Both the position numbers and the translations under genes were made by a program. From Thunnus maccoyii (taxonomy: Eukaryota > Chordata > Actinopteri > Scombriformes > Scombridae), in contig NC_056540.1 in assembly GCF_910596095.1 (NCBI RefSeq), forward strand, positions 9,479,001 to 9,543,000: DNA of 64,000 nucleotides, written 5' to 3'. Of this stretch, positions 12,101 through 22,748 are shown piece by piece. The notes beneath the pieces are model-generated. The model saw nothing but the letters and a program-made list of their open reading frames with translations, was not told the origin of the DNA and searched no databases. Numbering within the stretch: the stretch's first letter is position 1; every line of letters begins with the position of its first letter.

Positions 12101-15100
12101 ACTAGAGCAGGGCATTGTTTAAACATTTCCTGATACCAGAACTCATCATTTTCTGGTACAAACTGGTTTTCCTACAGTTTTCTTTTCTTTAAATGCAGTA
12201 AACCAAATAGAGCTCAAACAGTTAATCAATTAGCCAAATGTCTGAAAATGAATCTGCAGCTATTTTGATAATAACGTCATCCTTTAAGTTATCTTTCAAG
12301 CAGAAATGGAAGACATTCCTTTGTTCTTGCTTCTCAGTTGTAAGGATGTGCGTCATTTCTTTGCCTTTGTGAAAGTAAACTGAATCTCTTTGGGGTTTTG
12401 GATTGTTGGTCACACAAAACAAGCAATTTGAAAACTTAACCTTGGACTTTAGGAAATTGTAATGGGTATTCTGTAACTATTATTTTTTCGATTAATCGAG
12501 AATAATCAGCAGATTAATCAGAGTAAAAATAATCCTTCACTATAGCCCTAAAATCAAACACATCAGTGTTCAGTGTTGCCTTTACACAAACAACTGTAAA
12601 ATAACTGAATAAAGAAATAGTGAAAGTAAACAAAACCAAACATCTCACCAAGCATGTGGTACAAACCTTCAACATAGTTTGGTTGATAACACACGTCCAA
12701 CTCTCTGTAACTGATACTTTACTTTCTTAGGCAACCAAAAACAGAGAAATATTAGATGATTGCATAAGAATTTGCTCCACTGGAAAACTAGATTGTCAGT
12801 TTGCAGCATTCAGATGTGTCATTATTTGAAACAGCTGTTGTTTAGCATCAGTGGAAAAAGAAACTGTCATGAATCTATTGTAATGTCATGTTTGCTTTAT
12901 CTTGAGTGGCATTTGCCATACAGATGTGTAGTAATGTAGAGTACATCAGCCTAACATAGTGAACCAAGCATTACATGTTTTATTATTTCTCATTTATTCA
13001 CTCTGAATCTGGATTTGTGGTTATTAGTTCACTAATAACTATTGTGTAATCAGCAGTTCCACATACCATCTATTCAGCATACAAGTCTTGGATAACTCTT
13101 TCACTTTGTAGAAGACAACACCCCTTTCATACAGCTGGTGTGTTTATGTCACAGGTACTGGCTGCATATGTAACTTGAATATGACCCATTCATGTGAGAC
13201 AGCTGTGAGGGGTTCATCTCCAGTCATCAGCTTTCAGAGACCACAGTTTGTCTCTGATGTTATATACGCTTCATGGCTAAACCACACAAGTTCAAAGAAT
13301 AACAGCACATAAACAAGTAAAGTTTCTGTTTCAGTTCTCATCTCCCCTTTGTTTTCGTCTTGCTCGCTCTGTGTGTTTGTCTCTCTTTGGGGAGTCTGTT
13401 AAATGACATGTGAGCGTTAATATTATTAAATTCAATTTCCATCACTAATAAAGACCCCTTTTCAGTAAATCTACCCGATGTCTGTCAGAAGTCCACCTTC
13501 AGGATTTAATCTGTGTGTTAGTCTGATTTTCATTCTTTGTTGTAAAACTTTATTTTAGGCTCTCGTTTCAAGAGGTTAGCAGTTCCACTGGGCCTGATGA
13601 GTGCAGGAGCATCAGTGTGCTACCCGGCTCAAGCAGTGGCCGTGTTTAAGGTATCTACTTTTTCAAAAGCTGACATCTCATTAGCTACTCTGGCAACACC
13701 AGTCAAAAACCTTATTATTTTCTGAGTTAAACACCTTTTTTTTTGTGCTCTCAAGGTGACGGGCAAGAAGGTGTATGCTGCAGGGCAGTGGAGCAGCGCT
13801 GCCGTCTCTTCACTGCTCACCTCCAAGTCCCAGCAGCCTGTTGCCAAAGAGATTGTTGCTTCACAACCACAGGTTAACAGTCATTCTAGTATTTGAACAG
13901 ATTTATTATGAGCATTATATGCAGATGCAACCAGCTAGTTTAAAAAAAGAAAGTACTGTAAAGCCGTTTTACTGTTTATGACTAAAACCAAAACGGCGAT
14001 TAAACGCAAAAGTCGGTTACTCTTTTTTTCCCCCGAATGATTTCACCCCTACATATTTGACTCGTGCAGAAAACCCCTTCTCTGTCTTAATAGGTAATAT
14101 TCCATTTCCTTTCCATTTTGCCCGTTTATGATAGTATCGCTTTATGACATAGTTACTTGGAGGTTTTGTGATCTAGAAATGAATGCTTATACTGCTGTCA
14201 AACTCAATGTCAGTCTTTAGTGCTGGCTGCATGCCTAAATTGCAAAATGCAAATATAAGCGATTATGGGGTTTTTTCTCTCCAGTCATTGTAATAAATCT
14301 AACACATTAGAAATGAAATGTTCAAGAAACTCGGAAATCTAGTGCTTCTTTCTCTTTATAGATTAGTTATTTCTCTCTCTGACAAGTACAGTTCCACTGT
14401 GATTAATCAAATTTTAAAACTCATAACAATAATTTTATATGGCACAATCTATGTGAGTTTTGCTCAAACAGATTTACATTTTTAATCATTGAATTTTTTT
14501 TAGACGGCTACAGTGCCAAATCCAGAGCCTGCAGTAGTTGAGGAGGCTCAGTCTGCCCCCTGCCATGCCTCAGAGCCCAGCTCCACCACAGACAGCTCAG
14601 CCCAGAGCACTGCAGTCTCTGAGACTGAGGTGGAATCAGTTGAGCCTGTTCCAGTCTCTGATGAGCCCATTGTCACTGTCATAACAGAGGACGCGTCACC
14701 AGTAACACTCACAGAGATATGCCCTGACCAGGCCCCTACAGAGACCAACACAGGTATCACAGATTGATCTCTGTCTTCTTGTTTCTCTGTTTCCGTCGCT
14801 TTGTTTCATACACCAATCACACAAAGACATCTACTGATGATAATCTGCATTTCCGCTCTTGTCCAGATCTTGCGGTACAATCAGTGTCAGCAGAAACTAC
14901 TCCTCCCTCCGAGGAACTGCCTGCCCCAGTTGAAAGTCAGGAGCCCTCAGCCTTAAAACCAGTATCAGATGATGTCTCCACTGAAGCCAGCGCAGCTGAG
15001 CCCACACCGAGCTTAGAACCAGAGACTGTAGACCCTGCTCCGGTTGAGCCTGCTCCGGCTGAGGCCGCTCCTTCCACAGAGGAACCCGCTGCTCCAAAGA

Positions 15101-16714
15101 CCTCAGAAGAGCCAGCAGGTACCACTAATATTCTTCCCCATAACGAGCAGAAAGTGCATTAGTAATGCAAAACGAAACCAATGCCAAAACTATTCTGCTT
15201 TGTTGGACAACCACTGCTGGTACAGAGATGGACTGTATATCCTGCATTCAGACATCAGTGCTGCAACAAAACACACTGCATCTAAAATATAACCTCATTC
15301 CCAGTGGCAAGCTATAAACCAATTCTGCCTTTTATGTACATTATCACTGGAAAACTTGAAAAATAAAATCCGTTTTAAAACAAGGGTGTAATGTAAATAG
15401 ACCGTTGTATAAAAATGAATTCTGTATTAGAAATTAAACTACTTAAGTGCAGAAAATTGACTTTGACTCAGTTCGTCAAAATGATGTATCATTTCCATCA
15501 CGTCTGAGGAAAGACAAACCCCTCTAAACATGCGCGATGACGAGTGCATTGTAGATGTAAGATAAGCTGCCCCCACATGGACCCATTAAAAAGTCAGACA
15601 TTATTCATATAATACATAAATGCAGTGTATACTTAATAGTGATACAAGTATATAGTATGGAGTTGTTACACAATGATAGTTAAACCTCCACTTCTGTATC
15701 AGCAGCTTTAGAAACACATCAGTGATGTCCCCGGTGCTGACCCTGTGTTGTATTTTCAGCCGAGCCTGAACCTGCTGCTGAACCTGAGCCTGCTGCTGCT
15801 GTAGAGGAGACACCAACCCCGACACACACACCACCACCTCCTGAACAGCCTGCAGCAGAAAACAACAAAGGTACTGTGAACACCTGCTGCAGTTTTTGTT
15901 TGGAAGATGATGTCTGGTCATCTGACCCAGTACAATAGGCACTGATTCTTACAAACACCAACACATCTGAACACACTGCATCTCTTCTGAGAATTTCCTG
16001 AATTCTAAGTCACCTTTAGATAGATGTGCTGGGTCTTGTTTTTGTGTGTAGGTGTGATCTTAATAATACAGACAATAGAAAAGATCCCATTATATCAGAT
16101 TACGTCACAAGCCAACCCTGACAGATGCATTGTGTTCAATTTCATTCCTTAACATTCAGTGTCTTAGACATAGACAGGTGTTTACAGAATGAACAGTTTA
16201 ACACACCTAAGGAGAAGCTGTCTCTCTTCTTCTGTTAGATGGCATGTTACCAGCAAGAGTGGATATATGCAGTTTAAAACTTGAGTCAAACATTTGACCC
16301 ACAGTCACATATTTATACACGCTACACAGTCTAGCTTAAAGATGAACAGAGAAATCAACTACCGTTATTTCTCGTCTTTTTTGAGTAAAGTTTGAGTTAA
16401 GTTTTTTTTGCATGTGTGGATCTGAGTGCATTCAATGTCTGTTGTACTGAAGTACTGAACTGTACTTGTGGTTGGTTCTAATTTTGATGATATAGGATCT
16501 AAGTTTATTCTACTGATGCATTTATTCGGAAAGTCATTCTGTATTAAAGAGGAAGCAAAAGTATAACAAGTCATATTTCTGTGCTGTGACTGAGCTTTTG
16601 TTGCACTTCTCTTGCTGTCCTCTAGGGGGCTCTGGTTTCAAGCCAGACCCAGCTCTCATGGACTTTGGTCAGTCCAACCCAGAGGATGAAGACCTGTACA
16701 GCACACGCAGCTGA
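9132..16714 (+). CDS. apool: MIC27 / apolipoprotein O-like, MICOS complex subunit
   Basis: Inner-membrane MICOS subunit that binds cardiolipin and shapes cristae junctions (family knowledge). Eleven exons: 9132-9143, 10239-10337, 10441-10566, 11042-11096, 11709-11807, 13559-13650, 13756-13872, 14504-14753, 14867-15118, 15760-15870 and 16626-16714. All have GT/AG borders and compatible phases and give 433 residues. Residues 1-25 are hydrophobic. YYLKDPPPGFLPRFG (about 101-115) precedes two predicted membrane segments (about 112-128 and 138-158) with small-residue motifs. The C terminus, PDPALMDFGQSNPEDEDLYS, matches the MIC27 end motif, which identifies APOOL rather than APOO/MIC26. Exons 8-10 encode about 205 extra residues rich in Glu, Pro, Ala, Ser and Thr, whereas human MIC27 is 268 residues in all. 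The start is the first ATG in the GC-rich leader. Confidence 0.94.
11997..12080. repeat. Tc1/mariner-like terminal fragment
   Basis: CATTCAAAAGTTTGGACACAC, trimmed here, starts at about 12007, and an inverted ATCCAAACTTTTT lies near 12056. This resembles the end sequence of common fish Tc1-like elements with most of the interior deleted. It lies in apool intron 5. Recognition is from memory and the copy is short. Confidence 0.4.
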
Positions 16715-17290
16715 GAGACCACAACGGGCCTCAGGAGAAAGCTCATTCCCACACTGCCATCACATCGTATCTCATACAGATTGACAAACACTCTGTATAT
16801 CCTGCAAGTGTGATCATGCAGGCAAGAAGGCATAGTTAAGAAGTCTTTCATCAACATTTCCGTTCTCATTTCTTCTGCCCACATCATTTATATTTGCAAG
16901 GTCCAAGAACAGTTACAAGATAGCGAGAATGCAGTGAATTCCAGTACGCAGAACTAGGTTAGTTTGCGTAAAAGAACAGAAGCGTGAAAAATAAATACAC
17001 CCACAACTGTCGACAAGTCTTTTAATTCACAGGTGGCAGATTGTGTCATTTTCATCTTGTCTGTGTCGTTTAACAGATACTGGCTTTTGTGCTGCGGTTG
17101 TCATCGTCATGAATGCATGGTGCTTTTATTTATTGTAATTTAGCCCACTGCGTTGATAAGCAGAAAATATTACACGTGCTAATAATCATCACAAGATGGA
17201 CTAGTGCTGTTTCATTTTGTTACATCAAAAATTGTCTTCCCTTGTTGATTTAAGAACCTTAATAAATCTATATTTTTCATGAATTCATGT
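16715..17290 (+). other. apool: apool 3'UTR
   Basis: Non-coding sequence after the stop. AATAAA occurs at about 16991 and at 17261-17266; the second is followed by a T-rich tract and is my preferred end. A further signal near 17470 could give a longer form. Confidence 0.5.
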
Positions 17291-18042
17291 TGAATCTTGT
17301 CAACTATTAAATGTCAGTATGGTTACAATATGCTGAGATTATAACATTTTTATGTTTGGAACATAACTTGTATATTTAAGAAAGAAAAAAATATTGCTAA
17401 GTCTATTTTAGACCATATTAGTAAAAATGCAGGCTCATTCAGAATAACTACATAAATGTATAATCTTCAATAAAAAATGAATGAGGATTTAAGTATTGAA
17501 AGCAGGGTAGTACCTGGAGATCAAGTGAAACCTTATTTTTACATGCTGGATCACAGTTTACTCACCAAGTTGTATGAAGTCAGAAACTGACTTATAATAT
17601 TGTAAACTGTATGAAAACTGCTTCCTTTGCCAGTAAAGCGAAAATTGCCAAACTGCTAGTAAATCTGATCCCACATGCTGCAATAATTACGTTTGGCTGA
17701 AACAACATCTTTGACTTTAACATTCAGATTTGAAGAACAGATGTAATGTACATACAGTACGAAAGGACAGATCTTAGTCATGGAAATGATTATGTTGAAG
17801 AACTCGGAAAGTTTGAGCAAAAAACGTGTGTATTCATTCTGACTTGGGAATGTCATGTATGCTTTGTAAAGCACTTGAGGTGTCACATGTTTTTGCTTAT
17901 TTCTGTAAGCACACAGTTTGTACCCAGAAACCATGCTATCTGTTAACATCTTTATAGCCTTTTTACTGCTCCTCAGAGGAACCGGAGCTCCCTGGACCTC
18001 ATAAACTCTGCATGAGGTTGACTAGGGTCATGACCCTGGTAC

Positions 18043-18045
<3 letters not shown>

Positions 18046-18083
<38 letters not shown>
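18046..18083. repeat. (GT)n microsatellite
   Basis: A near-perfect TG dinucleotide run of about 38 bp in the apool-agtr2 spacer. Confidence 0.95.
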
Positions 18084-18088
<5 letters not shown>

Positions 18089-19097
18089 CACATGTGTATA
18101 AGAGAAAAAAAGAAATGTCAGATCAATTCCAAGTCAATATTTTTTCATCTCTCCTACTGTTAAACATGGATAAAAACACACATGGGACCAAGCTTCCTGT
18201 GGCATCGGAGTTAAAGTTTGTGCTGCTCCTTTGAGTCGAGGGGTTAAGGGACTTGTGGGCCGGTGTGACTGTGCTGTTCTTTTCGACAAATTGCCAAATG
18301 TACTGATAAAAAAAGACGTTATCCCCTAGCATTAATAAAACCCCATGGAACATACTGGCTCAATTCAAAATAGAACTGAACAGAAAAAGCGGGAATGCTG
18401 AAAATCTGGGGAGTAGTGCAGTCATTTCTTCTCACAGCTCGTTCGGAAAGATGGACATCTTGTTGCTATAAGCTGAGAGCCAGTGCTAGAGGTTCCAGGG
18501 CCCCGCGGCAAGATGTGACGCTAAGTATAGCCTCGCCTCACCTCTCTCAAGGGTCCCCTCCGCATATGGGCCCCCTCCCCCTTCCTTACAGCATCCCACA
18601 CAAACAGCAGCTACCGTATATTAATGTTCTGAGAACTAATGTTAGACTGGACTCTGTCATGTTGACCAGAGTGCTCTCAGATTTTTTCTGGATCAGCAGA
18701 GAGGAAGCGGGGCTCAAAACTCTGACCTTTCACCTTTCACCCCCAAGAGCCGGATTTTCCACAGAGGACTGTGTGAGGGTTATGGTTTGGGGTGGTTATC
18801 TTCCCAGGGTCCAGCCAGCAAGAGAGACCCCCGCTGTCAAATAAACACATAGCACATTAATCAGCAAAAAATATAAACATTACAATTATGTAAGCAATTT
18901 AAGGGTGAATACTGTATATATGTTTACTTGAGCATATCTTCCTCCTCTTTATTTGTGTAGGCCATGTACGCATGTACTTGTGCACCCAGTTTCCTCACCT
19001 TCTTTTTTTTTTTCTCCTCAATGCGTGTAGATAAAATCAGATGTTGGCTGTTCATCCTGTGCAACGGAAACATACTGCACATAATGTGCCCATACAA

Positions 19098-19132
<35 letters not shown>

Positions 19133-19879
19133 CATTCTTTAAAAAAACAAATCGACTGCTCGTTCTGCTGTAAAACTTTTTGGTTGCAGCAACATCCACT
19201 GTTATATATACTTTAGTTTAATGAGTGCAGAGGAAAGAAAAGAGACTTTTGACAAACTACAGCAGCAAAATAAATAAATAAAAGACTGAAAAAATAATTG
19301 GCTGGAAGATTAATGTCCAGTAAGGGTTGTGATGTAAGTTAGAGTTTGATGCTCTCTGCTCCATTGCTCTTCTTATCTCCTGCCTGTACAGACACTGCTT
19401 GTAACAGAATCCCTGTGTTTGGATCATCAGACGAACACACACAGACTCTGTTTTGACTGTTTATCACACAGCCTTTCAATTTGAGCATCCAACACCCAAC
19501 AAAAAAAAAAAAGAAATTGCGAGTAGAATTAACACTGCAACATGCTAGTACATGCCATGAATGCCATAAAGAGTGAAACAAGTATCTATGAATGCAGTCC
19601 TATCCAATTTAATTGATTGTCTGTGGATAGGATAAAATGAGAATGCCCCTCCAACTGATGACAAAGGTCAAAGGATGGTAAACAGAAGCAATTCTGAGAT
19701 TAAAAACAAGTGAAAGTAAGATAGACTGTGTATGTTCCAAGCAGGACTTCTTCATTTTAAATATGTAATGTTTTGATTGTATAAAGGAGGAGTGGTGGAA
19801 GAAAAAAAGTAGTAGTAGTAATACAACACTATGAAAACACTGTTGTAAGTGAAAGTTCTCTATTAACAAGAGTTTACAG

Positions 19880-20280
19880 CCATACTAGCTGCTCTGTCAG
19901 GCTGTATTGAGCTATATGCTAACGCTAGATGGATGATGGAGATGATGGGTATGTTACAGAATTTGGCCCTGAACTAAAACTTTAGACAAATTTAAATTTT
20001 AACCTGACGATAGCGCTAGAGGAACACTTAAAGGATCATCAGCAAAGTCATTAAAATCATTCTGAGGGGGGGGGGGAATTTGAATCTGTTCCAAACTGCG
20101 TGGCAATCCATCTACTGTTGTCAAGACATTTCACTTAAAAATGTTAATTTTGACCTTGTGCTGGTGCTAGAGGAAAAGTCAAGGGATCACCAAAGTCATT
20201 ATCCTCTGGGGACCACGAATGTCTGTACAAAATGTCACGGTGTTCCATTTGATAGTTGTTGAGATATTTCAGCCTGGATC
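19880..20280. repeat. Interspersed teleost repeat, family A, copy 1
   Basis: Contains GGCAATCCATCTACTGTTG, GCTAGAGGAAAAGTCAAGGG and GATCACCAAAGTCATTATCC, motifs also seen with small changes at about 37050-37690. A GCTAACGCTAG segment leads in. An internal unit of roughly 100 bp, with GCGCTAGAGGAA and then GTGCTAGAGGAAAAGTC, appears about twice. It is non-coding and its class is undetermined. Confidence 0.7.
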
Positions 20281-21870
20281 ACAGGCTGATGCTACCTCTA
20301 GCGGTATAAGTATTATCAGCAAAATGTACTTGAAGTATTAAGCAGTAAAAGCCCTCATTATGCAGAATATCCTCATTCCTCACCCCTGATGCAAATAGAG
20401 GCAAGCAGAATTTTAATGTTATAGCTTGTGGAAATGGAGTTTAACTATTTTATATACTGTTGGATAGTTTAATCTATAAGGATGTATCATGTTTTATAAA
20501 CTGGTCATATTTTTTGTATGCTACCTTAATGTTTGTAATTCAGTAAGTATAGTGGAACTATGGGGAGGTAGAAACAAATATCTGTTTTTTCTATCGTCTG
20601 TTTCTTTTGGCCCACATGACACCATAAATCTCTGTTTTTAGTTGTTGCATGTCATCACTAAGGGCCAATGGGTCCTGTGTGTGTGTGTGTGGTGTGTGTG
20701 TGAGAACAACTGTGCATACCCAGCATGCCAGTGGAAGAACACAGCATTATGAACCTTCTGTTTTGGAAAGCATAACTAGCCCATTTTAACAGTTCTGCGA
20801 CATAACACCACATTCCCGATTTCACATATGCTGCATGAAGGCAACAACAGCGCTTTTCATTCGAGGCCTTCAAAATCTGCTGCTTTCTGTCTCGCCTTCA
20901 TCCATCCTCTTCACCGTCAGCGTTCCCACGGCTATTAGAACATGTCACATCCTGATAGATACTCAATGGAGTAGAGTGCGCATCCGAGCACACGTGTAAA
21001 CATAGGCGAGCTTGCCGCGTCGATGCATGCGTGCCAGGCTGACATTAAGTACATCCAGTCACACGAGTATCAAGGCATAGACGCACACATGCGCACGTAC
21101 ATGCACGTGTGCGCACAGAGAGCGAGAGAGAGATGCATGCTCACGCTGTTGATCAAAGGAGCTGTGATGTAATCAGTCTCCGAGCTGTGCATGCATCCCT
21201 CATTAACATTCACCAGAGGCTTTAATGAAAAACCACTGGAGGGAATCTCCGCTTTCTCTCTTATTTTACCCTCCTCTTTCTCCTTCTCATCTTCTCGTTC
21301 ACTCCCTGCAGTATCTGCTCGTCCTCCTCCTCATTCATCTTCCACACTGTGCCTCCCCACCCCCACCCCCGACCTACTCTCCCTCTACCCCAGTGGCTGG
21401 CTTGACTTCCGCTGAGACAAAGTAAATATTTCCCATGGCTTATCTGACCGCTGGCAGAACGAATATGACAGAAAGTGTGAGGCTCTGCTAATTAACACAC
21501 AGCCTCTGTTTCTCAGGTCAGAGGCCCCGGTGGGGACAGTTAGGGCTCTAAGTGTGACACCTCAAACACACTGGTGTGCTATTCATTATGGTCAGGTATG
21601 ACATGTGGTTGTGTGTATGCAGTCAGTAGAGATGTAGCTATTACTCTAACACACATCTTGACTCGATTTTCTCAGTTTTGGCCTTTTCTGGTATCTGGAA
21701 GAGCAGACACAAAGGACGGACAGAGTGAAAACAGAGTTTCTCTTTCTCTCTCTCTCTCTCTCTCTCAACAGGCTGGCTTGTGTCCAGGTACAGTCCAGCC
21801 CCTTTGAAATGATGAAGGTGTGACGTGTATGCAACTTCCCTGTTGTGCAATCATCAAGAGGCTCTTGGGG

Positions 21871-22097
21871 GCTATAAGACCCCCAGCCTCATCTGGTTTC
21901 TCAGAGCCTTTCAGTCTGTTTTCTCCACACCACACACACACACACACATGCGCACAGAGGCATGATACAGTCCAGGGGACTCAACTTTGCAGATTTCTCT
22001 TAGAGGGGTTGAGGAGAAACTGTCAAGACATGGACTTTAGCCAAAAGAAGCATTGAAAAGCGCTTGACTGCTTGGACTGGACACTCAATCACTGTAG
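21871..22097 (+). promoter_or_regulatory. agtr2: Candidate agtr2 core promoter and 5' non-coding exon
   Basis: A TATA-like TATAAGA lies at 21873-21879 inside the inverted repeat GGGGGCTATAAGACCCCC. A transcription start near 21905 would give an exon ending at 22097, where TAG is followed by the donor GTAAAA. The matching acceptor is TTTGATTTCCAG ending at 22682. Mammalian AGTR2 has 5' non-coding exons and a single coding exon, which fits this layout. It is inferred from motifs only. Confidence 0.4.
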
Positions 22098-22748
22098 GTA
22101 AAATGAATTCTTTAAAAGTCACAAATTATACATTAAATCTTGTTTAATTTTAAGATATCACTTTTAGTTTGATCTTTTTTTTATGGCTAATTTAACTGTC
22201 TTAGAATATTTTTTATTTAATGTTAGTATGGGGAAAGTTATTTCTTATGCTTTTTTCGGATTGCCTGCTTTAAATTCTTTTTGTTGTTATTATTTCTGTT
22301 ATTAATAATACATTCCTCTGGGGTGCTGGATCAGCTTAACTGACTTTTAAGATTCCTGTAAAACGATTAAACCTAAAATTAAGCCGACAGTTTTTCATCT
22401 AAAGCATGAATGTTTCAAAACGTTGTTTCAGGCATTAAAACAAAATAGATGTTTCAGTGGAATCCAATAAGCAGCCGGATCCTTACAACCACTTCATATG
22501 TATTTCATTAGTGGCCAACGTCAAGAATGGTGTAATATGTTTTTGCTCTGATTTGTTATCAAGCAGGACAGCTAATAGACGCTTGAGCCAAATACTAAAG
22601 ATTACTGTGTAGGGAAAACTTTTCCATCATCCATAAAAGGTAGTTAAATTTTAAATGCCCTCCTGTTTTGTTTGATTTCCAGCTGACCTTGAACAACTGA
22701 GAGGGGGGAAGTGGAATTGTGTGACGCAAGGGTACATCCAGTTCCATA

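Larger units (their letters stand above)
17291..21870. other. Intergenic region between apool and agtr2
   Basis: About 4.6 kb with no supported gene. It holds GT microsatellites (about 18046-18083, 19099-19131, 20677-20701), a GC-rich block at about 18460-18845, an interspersed repeat at about 19880-20280, and a GC- and CA-rich stretch (about 20985-21145) approaching the receptor promoter. An open frame of 149 codons at 18395-18844 has no recognisable features and is not called. Confidence 0.6.

Noticed and set aside
9132-16714. APOO (MIC26) as the identity of the second gene
   Set aside because: The C-terminal PEDEDLYSTRS motif and the KGSRFKRLAVPLGL region match MIC27; APOO lacks that terminus.
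18395-18844. A 149-codon open frame on the + strand between apool and agtr2
   Set aside because: No domain, signal peptide, splice support or family resemblance; more likely chance openness in a GC-rich patch. Listed only as a region to check.
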